Positions 48,645 to 58,675 of a stretch of DNA of 64,000 nt are shown piece by piece. Each line of letters starts with the position of its first letter. Position 1 is the stretch's first letter. Made by a program: the position numbers and the translations under genes. Source of the DNA: Pasteurellaceae bacterium (lineage in GTDB: Bacteria; Pseudomonadota; Gammaproteobacteria; Enterobacterales; Pasteurellaceae); assembly GCA_030527795.1 (NCBI GenBank), contig JAUNAB010000006.1, positions 1 through 64,000 of the forward strand, in the 5' to 3' direction. Under the pieces are notes generated by a model. That model was not told the origin of the DNA and ran no database searches. It was given only the letters and a program-made list of their open reading frames with translations.

Positions 48645-48900
48645 CGTGATACCTTCAAAGAGAAAATGTTTTAAAATTAAAAGCTAAATATTATAGAGAT
48701 TATTCATAAAATGAAAAGTCCTAGCACATAATTTCTTTTGCGAGTTGGATAATGAATTTTTCTAAATTTGATTATGAATGGTTTTTTATTTTGTTTTAGG
48801 ATGCTTTTTGTTATGCTAGCCAATGAGTTTAGCGACAGACTTATGCATAATGAGTATCGCTAAATGAAAAATAAAAGCAAATTAATAAAGGAGAAACACA

Positions 48901-49854
48901 ATGATGAAAATTGTATTTTTGGATCGAACAGGTATTCCGCCACATTTGCCTATTCCTCGCCCAAATTTCCCTCATCAGTGGGTTGAATACGATACCACAC
49001 AACCTGTGCAACTTTTAGAGCGAATGCACGATGCTGAAATTGCGGTAACCAGTAAGGTCGTGTTTTCACGCGAGATTATGCAACAATTACCTCAACTTAA
49101 ATTGATTGCGCTGACTGCAACGGGTACAAATAATATTGATTTAGTTGCCGCAAAAGAATTAGGCATTGAAGTAAAAAATGTAACAGGGTATTCTTCTGTA
49201 ACGGTACCTGAACACGTTATTGGTTTTATTTTTGCCTTAAAACACAGTATTACGGCTTGGCAATCGGATTTACAACGTGATCGTTGGTCTAATAGTGAAC
49301 AATTTTGTTATTTTGATTATCCGATTACCGATGTACGCGGTTCGGTGTTAGGTGTGGTTGGCAAAGGTTGCTTAGGCAGTGAAGTCGGACGGCTAGCGGA
49401 ATTATTGGGAATGCGTGTGTTATATGCAGAACGTCCTAATGTGAATGTATGCCGTGATGGCTATATGCCGTTTGATCAGGTATTAGCCCAAGCGGATATC
49501 ATTAGTTTACATTGCCCACTTACTTCAGAAACTACTCATTTAATGAACGCAGAGCGTTTAGCAAAAATGAAAAAAGGGGCTTTGCTGATTAATACAGGAC
49601 GTGGGCCACTTATTGATGAGCTTGCGGTAGTTGCTGCTTTAAAATCGGGTCAATTAGGAGGGGCTGCGTTAGATGTGTTAACTAAAGAGCCACCAGAGAA
49701 AGAAAATCCGTTGTTACAATATGCTAAAACGTCACCGAATTTAATTATCACGCCACATATTGCGTGGGCATCGGATAGTGCGGTAACGACATTAGTGAAT
49801 AAGGTGCGTGATAATCTTGAAGCATTTTGGCATAGCCAACAAACAAATAGATAA
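48901..49854 (+). CDS. D-isomer 2-hydroxyacid dehydrogenase (glycerate dehydrogenase-like)
   Basis: The 317-residue NAD-dependent dehydrogenase has the Rossmann motif VVGKGCLGSEVG (a variant of GxGxxG with Lys in place of a Gly neighbour), the active-site Arg in LLINTGRGPLID, Glu in DVLTKEPPEKENPLL, and His in IITPHIAWAS. It resembles HprA-type hydroxypyruvate/glycerate dehydrogenases most, but substrate cannot be fixed from sequence. A clear AAAGGAGAAA ribosome-binding site precedes two adjacent ATG codons. Confidence 0.85.
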   Translation: MMKIVFLDRTGIPPHLPIPRPNFPHQWVEYDTTQPVQLLERMHDAEIAVTSKVVFSREIMQQLPQLKLIALTATGTNNIDLVAAKELGIEVKNVTGYSSVTVPEHVIGFIFALKHSITAWQSDLQRDRWSNSEQFCYFDYPITDVRGSVLGVVGKGCLGSEVGRLAELLGMRVLYAERPNVNVCRDGYMPFDQVLAQADIISLHCPLTSETTHLMNAERLAKMKKGALLINTGRGPLIDELAVVAALKSGQLGGAALDVLTKEPPEKENPLLQYAKTSPNLIITPHIAWASDSAVTTLVNKVRDNLEAFWHSQQTNR

Positions 49855-49879
49855 ACATTAAATTTTGGAGTGAAACGTC

Positions 49880-49898
49880 AGGGCAAGTTACTTGCCCT
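49880..49898 (+). terminator. Hairpin between the dehydrogenase gene and lolC
   Basis: AGGGCAAG and CTTGCCCT form a perfect 8-bp stem with loop TTA, 25 bp after the dehydrogenase stop and 11 bp before the lolC ATG. The following ATTTGATTATT is only moderately T-rich. It could end the upstream transcript or regulate lolC translation. Confidence 0.5.
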
Positions 49899-49909
49899 AT
49901 TTGATTATT

Positions 49910-51100
49910 ATGAATATGCCTATTTCTTTATTTATTGCGTTACGATATTGGCGAGCGAAAAGTGCGGATCAATTTGGACGTTTAGTGACTCGTTTAGCCA
50001 GCAGTGGCATTGTGTTGGGCGTAATGGCGTTGATTATTGTATTATCTGTGATGAACGGTTTAGAAAACCATCAAAAACAACAGATTTTATCTAGCTTACC
50101 TCACGCCATTTTAAAAGCGAAACAGGGATATTTTAATTTAAATGATCCTATGCCTGCTACGCCAAAATTTGTGCAGAAAATTGTGCCAATTAACCGCACG
50201 AATGTGATTTTACAATCTGCTCAAGGCGTAAGTGCAGGGCAAGTGATAGGCATACAACAATTTAGCGATGATCCACAGCTTAATCAGTTTAAAGGTGAAA
50301 ATATTCAAGATTATTTGCCCGCGGGTGAATTTAAGTTGTTAATTGGTGCACAATTAGCTGATAATTTGCATTTGCAAGTTGGCAGTAAGGTGCGTTTGAT
50401 CATCAGTGAAAATAGCCAATATACCCCGTTCGGACGCGTACCCGTTCAACGTTTATTCACAGTTTCTGATATTGTTTATGGTGAAATTTCAAGTTCTGGG
50501 GTTGAAGTGTTTGCGAATTTAAGCGATATCGGACGTTTGATGCATATCAACCCTACACAAGTGCAAGGTTATCGTTTATTTTTAGCCGATCCGTTTCAAA
50601 TTACCCAGTTATCTACATTTTATCCTGAAAATCAATATGTTATTGATGATTGGCGTAGCGAAAAAGGAGAGTTTTTCCAAGCGGTGCGAATGGAAAAAAA
50701 TATGATGGGACTGCTGATTAGCCTAATTGTCGTGGTTGCCGTATCCAATATTATTACATCGCTCAGTTTAATGGTGGTGGATAAACAAGGGGAAATTGCT
50801 ATTTTGCAAACCCAAGGATTAACGAAAGGGCAGGTACGCAATGTTTTTGTGTTACAGGGTTTTCTAGTTGGGATATTAGGTACATTTATTGGGGCATTGC
50901 TGGGTATTATTGTGACGTTGAATTTAGATAATATCATTAATTTAATTAACCCCCTTGGGATTCATTTGCCAACGGATATTGATTGGATTCAAGTGGCGAT
51001 GATAATTTTATTTTCGTTATTATTATCATTATTATCAACAATTTATCCCGCTTATCGTGCGGCACAAGTTGAACCCGCTACGGCGTTACGTTATGAATAA
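49910..51100 (+). CDS. lolC: Lipoprotein-releasing permease subunit LolC
   Basis: LolC forms, with LolD and LolE, the ABC transporter that releases outer-membrane lipoproteins to the chaperone LolA. The 396-residue product has the N-terminal ALRYWRAKSADQFGRLV and helix, a large periplasmic domain (about 45-270), and three C-terminal helices, with the family motif VDKQGEIAILQTQGL in the coupling region. The start was set at ATG 49910 (MNMPISLF); ATG 49916 is an alternative. A single repeat core lies just after the stop, before lolD. Confidence 0.92.
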   Translation: MNMPISLFIALRYWRAKSADQFGRLVTRLASSGIVLGVMALIIVLSVMNGLENHQKQQILSSLPHAILKAKQGYFNLNDPMPATPKFVQKIVPINRTNVILQSAQGVSAGQVIGIQQFSDDPQLNQFKGENIQDYLPAGEFKLLIGAQLADNLHLQVGSKVRLIISENSQYTPFGRVPVQRLFTVSDIVYGEISSSGVEVFANLSDIGRLMHINPTQVQGYRLFLADPFQITQLSTFYPENQYVIDDWRSEKGEFFQAVRMEKNMMGLLISLIVVVAVSNIITSLSLMVVDKQGEIAILQTQGLTKGQVRNVFVLQGFLVGILGTFIGALLGIIVTLNLDNIINLINPLGIHLPTDIDWIQVAMIILFSLLLSLLSTIYPAYRAAQVEPATALRYE

Positions 51101-51114
51101 ACCGCGGTCAAAAA
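51101..51114. repeat. Single uptake-signal-like copy between lolC and lolD
   Basis: Core 51101-51108 directly abuts the lolC stop codon (TAAACCGCGGTCAAAA). Intercistronic and unpaired, so it should not end the operon transcript. Confidence 0.7.
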
Positions 51115-51140
51115 AACGATTAAATTTTTAAGAGAAAAGA

Positions 51141-51848
51141 ATGAAGAATGAATTATTACTTCGCTGTCAGCATATTGTAAAACATTATCTTGATGGCAAC
51201 CAAAAAACTGAAGTGCTAAAAAATGTCAATTTTGCGATGAATACGGGTGAATTGGTTGCGATCGTGGGAAGTTCTGGCTCAGGAAAAAGCACTTTGCTTC
51301 ATACATTAGGCGGATTAGATCAACCAACCAGTGGCGAAGTGTTTATCAAAGGGCAATCCTTACAGCAAGCGAACCAAGATCAACTGGCTAAGTTACGCAA
51401 TCAATACCTTGGATTTGTTTATCAATTTCATCATTTGATGGCAGATTTTAGTGCATTGGAAAATGTATTAATGCCAATGTTGATTGGGCGTAAGAATCGC
51501 TCTGAAGCGGAAGATCGAGCTCGTGCGATGTTGACCGCGGTCGGATTATCTCATCGGATTGATCATCGTCCTTCTGCATTGTCTGGGGGGGAACGTCAAC
51601 GAGTAGCGATTGCACGAGCATTAGTGAACCAACCTGCCTTGGTGTTGGCTGATGAACCCACAGGGAATTTGGATCGCAAAACCACAGAAAGTATTTTTGA
51701 GTTAATTCAACAACTTAATCAAGAACATCATATTGCGTTCTTGTTGGTTACGCACGATTTACATTTGGCGGAAAAATTAAATCGCCGTTTAGTGATGCAA
51801 GATGGGGTGCTTTTGCAAGATAATTTAACTCAAACGGAGAATGAATGA
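51141..51848 (+). CDS. lolD: Lipoprotein-releasing system ATPase LolD
   Basis: LolD is the ATPase of LolCDE. The 235-residue protein has Walker [13 protein letters not shown], a Q-loop, the LolD-specific [19 protein letters not shown], signature [15 protein letters not shown], Walker [13 protein letters not shown] and a switch His (VTHDLHLA). It overlaps lolE by 4 bp. A repeat core at 51534 encodes Leu-Thr-Ala-Val. Confidence 0.96.
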   Translation: MKNELLLRCQHIVKHYLDGNQKTEVLKNVNFAMNTGELVAIVGSSGSGKSTLLHTLGGLDQPTSGEVFIKGQSLQQANQDQLAKLRNQYLGFVYQFHHLMADFSALENVLMPMLIGRKNRSEAEDRARAMLTAVGLSHRIDHRPSALSGGERQRVAIARALVNQPALVLADEPTGNLDRKTTESIFELIQQLNQEHHIAFLLVTHDLHLAEKLNRRLVMQDGVLLQDNLTQTENE

Positions 51849-53080
51849 ATACGCCATTTTTTATTAGTTGGCGTTATCAACGTGCGAAACAAAAAAATCG
51901 TCTTGTTTCCTTGATTTCGCTTTTTTCAAGTTTAGGCATTTCATTGGGTGTTGCGGTGCTGATTTTAGGTTTGAGTGCAATGAATGGCTTTGAACGTGAA
52001 TTAAATCATCGCATTTTAGCCGTGGTTCCACACGCTGAATTAACGGGTGTTGAGCAACCGATTGAAAATTGGCAACAATTAACCCAAACGGTGAGCCAAA
52101 TATCGCGGATCAAAGCGAGTGCGCCTTTTGTCACCTTCACGGCATTAGTGGAAAATGGGGCGCAGATGAAAGTGGTTCAGATAAAAGGGGTTGATCCTGC
52201 GCAACAGGATAAGGTTAGTGCCTTGAGCCATTTTGTGTTAGATAATGGCTGGCAACAGTTTAACCAATCAGGTGGCTTAGTGCTTGGCTATGGGATTGCT
52301 CAGGATTTGGATGTCAAAGTTGGCGATTGGGTAACCTTGCTGATTTCGCAACAGCAATCCGATGAGCAAAATCAACCCGAACGTGAGCGTATTCAAGTGA
52401 GCGGTATTTTGCGTTTAGACGGTCAACTTGATCATAGCTACGCATTAATGCCGATGACACAATCCCAACAACTACTCGGTTATCAGCCATTGCAAGCCAG
52501 TGGGATTGAAATGCGTGTAACCGATCCTTTTGATATGCAAAATATGGATTATTCCGCCTTGAATAATTATCCACAAGTGTTAAATTTAATGACGTGGACC
52601 AATAAATTTGGTTATATGTACCGCGATATTCAGTTAATTCGCACGATTATGTATATCGCAATGGTGCTAGTTATTGGGGTGGCTTGTTTTAATATTGTTT
52701 CTACGCTGATTATGGCAGTCAAAGACAAACAGGGCGATATTGCGATTATGCGAACTTTGGGTGCAAATAACCGTTTTATCAAGCGAATTTTTATTTGGTA
52801 TGGTTTGCAAGCAGGAATGAAAGGTTGCTTAATTGGCATTTTATTGGGCGTGATTTTAGCCCTAAATTTGACCGCGGTTATTCAGGCTATTGAGCATCTT
52901 ATTGGGCGTAAATTGCTTTCTGATGGTATTTATTTTGTGGATTTTCTACCGAGTGAATTACATTGGCAAGATGTGGTATTCGTGTTAATTTCAGCGTTAG
53001 TGTTAAGTTTAATTGCAAGTTTATACCCTGCAAGCCGAGCAGCGAAATTACAACCCGCACAAGTATTAAGTGGAAGCTAG
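51845..53080 (+). CDS. lolE: Lipoprotein-releasing permease subunit LolE
   Basis: The 411-residue protein is the second permease of LolCDE and is homologous to LolC. It has [22 protein letters not shown] at the N terminus, a periplasmic domain, and C-terminal helices with the coupling motif [17 protein letters not shown] repeat core at 52871 encodes Leu-Thr-Ala-Val in a membrane helix. LolC, LolD and LolE form a tight operon. Confidence 0.94.
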   Translation: MNTPFFISWRYQRAKQKNRLVSLISLFSSLGISLGVAVLILGLSAMNGFERELNHRILAVVPHAELTGVEQPIENWQQLTQTVSQISRIKASAPFVTFTALVENGAQMKVVQIKGVDPAQQDKVSALSHFVLDNGWQQFNQSGGLVLGYGIAQDLDVKVGDWVTLLISQQQSDEQNQPERERIQVSGILRLDGQLDHSYALMPMTQSQQLLGYQPLQASGIEMRVTDPFDMQNMDYSALNNYPQVLNLMTWTNKFGYMYRDIQLIRTIMYIAMVLVIGVACFNIVSTLIMAVKDKQGDIAIMRTLGANNRFIKRIFIWYGLQAGMKGCLIGILLGVILALNLTAVIQAIEHLIGRKLLSDGIYFVDFLPSELHWQDVVFVLISALVLSLIASLYPASRAAKLQPAQVLSGS

Positions 53081-53168
53081 TAATAATTTTGCTGTACTAT
53101 TGCACTAGTATTATTTTGATGTTAGATTGCTTGGACAAGTTTTATTTAAATTACACAGAGAGTTGGTT

Positions 53169-54239
53169 ATGACAAAAGTAAAAAGTGGCATTGATGACAC
53201 GAGAATTGTGGGGATTGAACAATTATTAGCCCCGATTGCATTATTGGAACGTTTTCCTGTGAGCGAGCGTGCTTATGAGTTAGTGGCAACAACGCGTGAG
53301 AAAACCCATAATATTATTCACGGTAAAGATGATCGTTTACTTGTGGTGATTGGACCTTGTTCTATTCACGATCCTGAGGCAGCTTTAGATTATGCTCATA
53401 AGTTAAAGGTTTTACGCGATCGCTATCAAGATAATCTTGAAATTATTATGCGTGTTTATTTTGAAAAACCACGCACAACGGTAGGTTGGAAAGGGCTAAT
53501 CAATGATCCTGATTTAAATGATACTTATCAATTAAACAAAGGGTTGGCGATTGCACGAAAATTATTATCGGATATCAATGACTTAGGTCTTCCTGCCGCG
53601 GGCGAATTTTTAGATATGATTACGCCGCAATATGTCGCTGATTTTATGAGCTGGGGGGCAATCGGGGCGAGAACGACCGAATCCCAAGTGCATCGTGAGT
53701 TGGCATCGGGTTTATCTTGTGCGGTTGGTTTTAAAAATGGGACTAACGGCGGTGTAAAAATCGCTTTAGATGCGATTGGTGCCGCAGAAGCACCGCACCA
53801 TTTCTTATCGGTAACGAAATTTGGCCATTCTGCGATTGTGTCAACGAGCGGAAATGAAGACTGCCATATTATTCTACGCGGTGGCGATAATGGACCGAAT
53901 TATTATCGTGAAGATGTTGATGCAGTTTGTGCGACTATTGAAAAAACAGGGCGTATTGGACAGGTGATGGTGGATTTTAGTCACGCCAATAGTAGTAAAC
54001 AATTTAAAAAGCAACTTGATGTATGTGATGATGTGTGTGCACAAATTTCAAGCGGTTCAAAACATATTTTTGGTGTAATGATTGAAAGCTATTTAGTTGA
54101 AGGGCGACAAGATTTGGTTGAAGGTAAAGCGTTGACTTATGGTCAAAGTATTACCGATGCTTGTATTGGTTGGGACGATACCGAGAAGGTGTTAAAACAA
54201 CTTTCCGATGCCGTATTAGCTCGCCGCCAGCAAGCCTAA
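53169..54239 (+). CDS. aroG: DAHP synthase (AroG/F/H type)
   Basis: 3-Deoxy-7-phosphoheptulonate synthase joins phosphoenolpyruvate and erythrose-4-phosphate to start aromatic amino acid synthesis. The 356-residue class I alpha enzyme has LVVIGPCSIHDPEAALDYA, MRVYFEKPRTTVGWKGLINDP, GARTTESQVHRELASGLS, and a late VDFSHANSSKQ. The frame opens 42 bp earlier but 53169 gives the normal MTKVKSGIDDTRIVGIE start. AroG (Phe-sensitive) is the likeliest isoform by resemblance, not certain. Confidence 0.93.
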   Translation: MTKVKSGIDDTRIVGIEQLLAPIALLERFPVSERAYELVATTREKTHNIIHGKDDRLLVVIGPCSIHDPEAALDYAHKLKVLRDRYQDNLEIIMRVYFEKPRTTVGWKGLINDPDLNDTYQLNKGLAIARKLLSDINDLGLPAAGEFLDMITPQYVADFMSWGAIGARTTESQVHRELASGLSCAVGFKNGTNGGVKIALDAIGAAEAPHHFLSVTKFGHSAIVSTSGNEDCHIILRGGDNGPNYYREDVDAVCATIEKTGRIGQVMVDFSHANSSKQFKKQLDVCDDVCAQISSGSKHIFGVMIESYLVEGRQDLVEGKALTYGQSITDACIGWDDTEKVLKQLSDAVLARRQQA

Positions 54240-54255
54240 TTAACGATTCTCGCCA

Positions 54256-54318
54256 ATACCGCGGACAAAAATTTAACTGTTTTTTTGATGAAAATAACGG
54301 GATTTTTGTCCGCGGTTT
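54256..54318 (+). terminator. Repeat-pair hairpin after aroG with matched base changes
   Basis: The left arm reads ACCGCGGACAAAAAT (54258-54272) and the right arm ATTTTTGTCCGCGGT (54302-54316), a perfect 15-bp stem with a 29-nt loop. Both arms carry the same GGAC/GTCC change from the usual GGTC/GACC, so base-pairing has been kept. It follows the aroG stop by 18 bp. Confidence 0.7.
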
Positions 54319-54354
54319 CGCACATTTCATTGACTGTAAGAAATAGGAGTTTTT

Positions 54355-55542
54355 ATGAAAAAAACATATTCATTAGCTACGCGTCTAGTACATTCGGGGC
54401 GTGATAAACGTGTTACGCAAGGGGCAGTAAATCCTGTTGTTCAACGTGCATCATCGCTGATCTTTGAGGATTTAGCACAGAAAAAATACAGTGGTGAACA
54501 TTGTGCGGACGGGGCATTATTTTATGGACGGCGTGGTACGCTCACCCATTTTGCTTTGCAGGATTTAATGTGTGAAATTGAAGGCGGTGCAGGTTGTTAT
54601 TTGTATCCTTGCGGTGCTGCAGCGGTTACCCATTCTATTTTAGCATTTGTATCGCAGGGCGATCATATCTTGATGTCAGGTGCGGCTTATGAACCAAGCC
54701 AAGTGTTTTGCTTAAAAACGTTGAGAAGATTAGGCGTGAGTACCACATTTTATGATCCGTTGATTGGGGCGGAGATTGCTACACTTATTCAACCTAATAC
54801 AAAAGTCTTATTTTTAGAAAGTCCGAGTTCGTTGACAATGGAAGTGCCAGATGTGCCGAGTATTGTGGCTGCGGCACGTTCAGTCAATCCTGATATTGTG
54901 ATTATGATTGATAATACTTGGGGCGGTGGGGTGCTATTTAAAGCACTTGAAAACGGCATTGATATTTCTATCCAAGCGGGAACAAAATATTTAGTGGGGC
55001 ATTCTGATGCGATGATTGGGACTGCGGTGTCCAATGCTCGTTGTTGGGATCAGCTACGTGAAAATAGCTATTTAATGGGGCAAATGGTGGATGCGGATAC
55101 GGCTTACACTACGGCACGGAGTATTCGCACATTGCGTATTCGTTTAGCTGAACAAGGCAAAGCGAGCATACAAGTGGCTAAATGGTTGGCTCAACAGCCA
55201 GAAGTGAAAGCGGTGTATCATCCTGCATTGGAAAGTTGTCCTGGGCATTCGTTTTTCCAACGTGATTTTAGTGGTGCAAGTGGCTTATTTTCTTTTGAAT
55301 TAAAACAAAAACTTACCCAGCAACAATTAGAAGCCCTTATGAATCATTTTCAACTTTTTAAAATGGCTTATTCGTGGGGCGGTTATGAGTCTTTAATTTT
55401 ATTTAACCAACCTGAAGAAATAGCTAAAATTCGTCCAAATATTGCACGTAAATTAACAGGAACATTAATTCGTTTGCATATCGGATTGGAAAATGTGGAT
55501 GAATTGATTGCAGATCTCCAAGCTGGGTTTACAAGGTTGTAA
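54355..55542 (+). CDS. metC: Cystathionine beta-lyase
   Basis: MetC converts cystathionine to homocysteine in methionine synthesis. The 395-residue PLP enzyme of the Cys/Met family begins [19 protein letters not shown], has [12 protein letters not shown], the [14 protein letters not shown] segment, [13 protein letters not shown], and the PLP Lys in [18 protein letters not shown]. The SYGGYESL-like WGGYESL near the end is typical of MetC. It has no adjacent met gene; metF is about 5 kb away. I see no MetJ box upstream. Confidence 0.93.
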   Translation: MKKTYSLATRLVHSGRDKRVTQGAVNPVVQRASSLIFEDLAQKKYSGEHCADGALFYGRRGTLTHFALQDLMCEIEGGAGCYLYPCGAAAVTHSILAFVSQGDHILMSGAAYEPSQVFCLKTLRRLGVSTTFYDPLIGAEIATLIQPNTKVLFLESPSSLTMEVPDVPSIVAAARSVNPDIVIMIDNTWGGGVLFKALENGIDISIQAGTKYLVGHSDAMIGTAVSNARCWDQLRENSYLMGQMVDADTAYTTARSIRTLRIRLAEQGKASIQVAKWLAQQPEVKAVYHPALESCPGHSFFQRDFSGASGLFSFELKQKLTQQQLEALMNHFQLFKMAYSWGGYESLILFNQPEEIAKIRPNIARKLTGTLIRLHIGLENVDELIADLQAGFTRL

Positions 55543-55737
55543 CATTTAGGATGAGATAAATAGATTAAATTTGATTAAAAATAAGGCAATTTTGCAAAAT
55601 TTTGTGATTTAAGCTAAATTTTATTAGATTTAACCTTGATTATTATCCAAGAATAGGGATACTAGCAAACAAAATTTTGCACACTCCATTTTGCAAAAAA
55701 TTTTGATTTTTTAAACTTTATTTAGAAGGAAACAATT
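55543..55737. promoter_or_regulatory. Promoter region of the pts operon
   Basis: An AT-rich 195-bp gap. A stretch at about 55601-55622 (TTTTGTGATTTAAGCTAAATTT) has a good left half of a CRP site (TGTGA) but a poor right half. CRP control of ptsHI is known in relatives. A clear AGAAGGAAACA ribosome-binding site precedes ptsH. Confidence 0.35.
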
Positions 55738-55995
55738 ATGTTCTCAAAAGACGTTGAAATCACTGCACCAAACGGTTTACATACTCGCCCTGCAGCACAA
55801 TTTGTAAAAGAAGCTAAAGGCTTTGCTTCTGATGTTACGGTAACTTCTGCGGGCAAAAGTGCAAGTGCAAAAAGCTTATTTAAGCTACAAACATTAGGTT
55901 TGACTCAAGGCACTGTGATTACAATTTCTGCTGAAGGTGAAGATGAGCAACAAGCCGTTGAGCATTTAGTTGCCCTAATTCCAACTTTAGAGTAA
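55738..55995 (+). CDS. ptsH: Phosphocarrier protein HPr
   Basis: HPr relays phosphate from enzyme I to sugar-specific EIIA proteins. The 85-residue product has the phosphorylated His15 in [11 protein letters not shown] and the conserved Ser46 region [17 protein letters not shown] hairpin and T-run follow, before ptsI. Confidence 0.97.
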   Translation: MFSKDVEITAPNGLHTRPAAQFVKEAKGFASDVTVTSAGKSASAKSLFKLQTLGLTQGTVITISAEGEDEQQAVEHLVALIPTLE

Positions 55996-56004
55996 TGCCC
56001 TTAA

Positions 56005-56033
56005 GCCATAAAACAATGTTTTATGGCATTTTT
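56005..56033 (+). terminator. Terminator-like hairpin between ptsH and ptsI
   Basis: GCCATAAAAC and GTTTTATGGC form a perfect 10-bp stem around AAT, followed by ATTTTT. It lies inside the pts operon and would let only part of transcription reach ptsI and crr. Confidence 0.75.
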
Positions 56034-56091
56034 CGTATGGTTTTTTGTCGTACGGAAATCAGCGATTTTAATAATTTTTTGGATGGTAAAT

Positions 56092-57819
56092 ATGATTTCA
56101 GGAATTCCAGCATCTCCCGGTATTGTTTTTGGTAAAGCATTAGTGCTTAAAGAAGAAAAAATTGTACTCAATTTGCATAAGGTTGCCGATGAGCAAATTG
56201 AAACTGAAGTTGCTCGCTTTTATTCGGGTCGCCAAGCCGCTGTTGAACAACTTACATCAATTAAAGAACGAGCTTTCAAAACCTTAGGCGAAGAAAAAGC
56301 CGCGATTTTTGAAGGGCATCTAATGATTTTAGAAGACGAAGAGTTGGAAGAAGAAATCATTGATTACCTACGTTCAAACAAGGTTACCGCAGATGCGGCA
56401 GCAAGCAAAATTATCGATCAACAAGTTGAAATGTTATCGGAAATTGATGATGAATATCTAAAAGAAAGAGCGGGCGATATCCGTGATATTGGAAATCGCT
56501 TAATTAAAAATATTTTAGGTATGCATATTGTTGATTTAGGCGATATTAACGAAGAAGTGATTTTAGTTGCCTATGATTTAACCCCGTCTGAAACTGCTCA
56601 GCTTAATTTAGATAAAGTATTAGGTTTTATTACTGATATTGGTGGTCGCACATCGCATACCTCTATTATGGCTCGTTCATTAGAATTGCCCGCGATTGTA
56701 GGAACCAATAATGTTACCGAGCAAGTTAATTCAGGCGATTATTTAATTCTTGATGCAGTAAACAACCAAGTTTATGTCAATCCAACAGAGCAAGAGATTG
56801 AACGTTTAAAAGCATTACAAGCTAAACTTGCGGAAGAAAAAGCGGAATTAGCGAAATTAAAAGACTTGCCAGCAGTAACTCTAGATGGTCATCGTATTGA
56901 AGTGGTCGCCAATATTGGTACGATCCGCGATTGCGATGGTGCACATCGTAATGGAGCAGAAGGTGTGGGATTATATCGCACCGAGTTTTTATTTATGGAT
57001 CGTGATCAACTACCAAGTGAAGAAGAGCAGTTCATTGCCTATAAAGAAGTCGTAGAAGCAATGGAAGGGCGTATGGTGGTATTGCGTACTATGGATATTG
57101 GTGGCGATAAAGATTTACCGTACTTAAATTTGCCAAAAGAAATGAATCCATTTTTAGGTTGGCGTGCAATCCGTATTGCAATGGATCGCCGTGAAATTCT
57201 GAACGATCAATTACGTGCCGTTTTACGTGCTTCTGCTTTTGGTAAATTAGCGGTGATGTTCCCGATGATTATCTCCGTTGAAGAAGTTCGTGAGCTAAAA
57301 GTGGTTATTGAAACCTTAAAACAAGAATTACGTGCAGAAGGTAAAGCTTTTGATGAGAATATCCAAGTTGGTGTGATGGTGGAAACCCCTTCAGCAGCAG
57401 TGAATGCTAAATTCCTTGCAAAAGAAGTGGATTTCTTCAGTATTGGAACAAATGATTTAACGCAATATACCTTAGCGGTTGACCGCGGTAATGAGTTAAT
57501 TTCACATTTGTATAATCCGATGACCCCATCAGTATTAGGCTTAATCAAACAGGTTATTGATGCGTCACATGCCGAAGGAAAATGGACGGGAATGTGCGGT
57601 GAATTAGCTGGCGACGAGCGAGCGACCGTACTGTTGTTAGGTATGGGATTAGATGAATTCAGTATGAGTGCAATTTCAGTTCCGCGAATTAAAAAACTTG
57701 TCCGCGGTCTTCATTTTGCTGAAGTTAAAGCATTAGCAGAAAAAGCACTCGCACAGCCAACTGCCGCAGAAATTGAACAGTTAGTTAGCAATTTCTTAGC
57801 AGAGAAAGGATTAAACTGA
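56092..57819 (+). CDS. ptsI: PTS enzyme I
   Basis: Enzyme I transfers phosphate from phosphoenolpyruvate to HPr. The 575-residue protein has [19 protein letters not shown], the phospho-His in [21 protein letters not shown], and the PEP-binding barrel with [29 protein letters not shown] and a GMCGELAGD Cys. The frame runs back to 56023 through the terminator, but the start at 56092 gives the canonical N terminus. A repeat core at 57483 encodes Asp-Arg-Gly. Confidence 0.97.
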   Translation: MISGIPASPGIVFGKALVLKEEKIVLNLHKVADEQIETEVARFYSGRQAAVEQLTSIKERAFKTLGEEKAAIFEGHLMILEDEELEEEIIDYLRSNKVTADAAASKIIDQQVEMLSEIDDEYLKERAGDIRDIGNRLIKNILGMHIVDLGDINEEVILVAYDLTPSETAQLNLDKVLGFITDIGGRTSHTSIMARSLELPAIVGTNNVTEQVNSGDYLILDAVNNQVYVNPTEQEIERLKALQAKLAEEKAELAKLKDLPAVTLDGHRIEVVANIGTIRDCDGAHRNGAEGVGLYRTEFLFMDRDQLPSEEEQFIAYKEVVEAMEGRMVVLRTMDIGGDKDLPYLNLPKEMNPFLGWRAIRIAMDRREILNDQLRAVLRASAFGKLAVMFPMIISVEEVRELKVVIETLKQELRAEGKAFDENIQVGVMVETPSAAVNAKFLAKEVDFFSIGTNDLTQYTLAVDRGNELISHLYNPMTPSVLGLIKQVIDASHAEGKWTGMCGELAGDERATVLLLGMGLDEFSMSAISVPRIKKLVRGLHFAEVKALAEKALAQPTAAEIEQLVSNFLAEKGLN

Positions 57820-57875
57820 TATAATCCGTGTGTTTTGCGATAAGTACGCCCGAACTTTTATGTAGGAGAAAAATT

Positions 57876-58376
57876 ATGGGATTATTTGATAAACTATTTG
57901 GTTCCAAAGAAAGTAAATCTGTTGAAGTGGATGTTTATGCACCGCTTTCAGGTGAAATTGTCAACATCGAAGATGTACCCGATGTGGTTTTCTCTGAGAA
58001 AATCGTGGGCGATGGTGTTGCTATTCGCCCAACGGGAAATAAAATTGTAGCACCAATTGATGGTGTTATTGGAAAGATTTTTGAAACAAATCACGCGTTT
58101 TCAATGGAGTCTGAACAAGGTATTGAATTATTTGTTCATTTTGGTATTGATACCGTTGAATTAAAAGGCGAAGGCTTTACTCGTATCGCACAAGAAGGTC
58201 AAAAAGTAAAACGTGGTGATACCATTATTGAAATTGATCTTGCGTTGCTTGAGCAAAAAGCAAAATCAGTTTTAACCCCTGTTGTGATTTCTAATATGGA
58301 CGAAATTAACCATATTGATAAAAAATCAGGTGAAGTGGTCGCGGGTGAATCCGTTGTACTCGTGTTAAAAAAATAA
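57876..58376 (+). CDS. crr: Glucose-type EIIA component (EIIA-Glc)
   Basis: Crr passes phosphate to sugar permeases and regulates adenylate cyclase and transporters (inducer exclusion). The 166-residue product starts [13 protein letters not shown] with AGGAG upstream (not the longer frame from 57828). It has the two active-site histidines in TNHAFSMES and [13 protein letters not shown]. Last gene of ptsH-ptsI-crr. Confidence 0.97.
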   Translation: MGLFDKLFGSKESKSVEVDVYAPLSGEIVNIEDVPDVVFSEKIVGDGVAIRPTGNKIVAPIDGVIGKIFETNHAFSMESEQGIELFVHFGIDTVELKGEGFTRIAQEGQKVKRGDTIIEIDLALLEQKAKSVLTPVVISNMDEINHIDKKSGEVVAGESVVLVLKK

Positions 58377-58390
58377 CATTATTTAATAAT

Positions 58391-58420
58391 AAAAAAGCCC
58401 ACGTTAGCGTGGGTTTTTTA
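58391..58420 (+). terminator. Intrinsic terminator of the pts operon
   Basis: CCCACG-TTAG-CGTGGG forms a GC-rich stem flanked by AAAAAAG and TTTTTTA, 14 bp after the crr stop. Confidence 0.85.
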
Positions 58421-58675
58421 TTTAAAATTTAACTAAAAGTTTGACCGCAGTTTCGTAACATTATTTATTTGATTCTACTTTCTTATAAAGAAAATTTCAG
58501 TAATTTTTATCTATTTACCCTATATAAGATTAGAAGTATTATTATATTTTTCAAAAAATTAAAGTACAGAAATAAACACTATCTAGTTATAATAGATAGT
58601 GTCTTAGTTATTAAGAATAGAGCCAAGGTAAGTTATTACTAATTAATATTATCATAATGTTAATGTTGGATCTTT
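58421..58675. other. AT-rich gap between crr and the DUF945 gene
   Basis: No gene is visible. One drifted uptake-signal-like copy (TTTGACCGCAGTTTC, about 58438-58454) is present without a partner. Two inverted ACTATCTAG/CTAGATAGT-like words at about 58578-58600 could pair, giving a possible terminator for either convergent gene. Confidence 0.4.
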
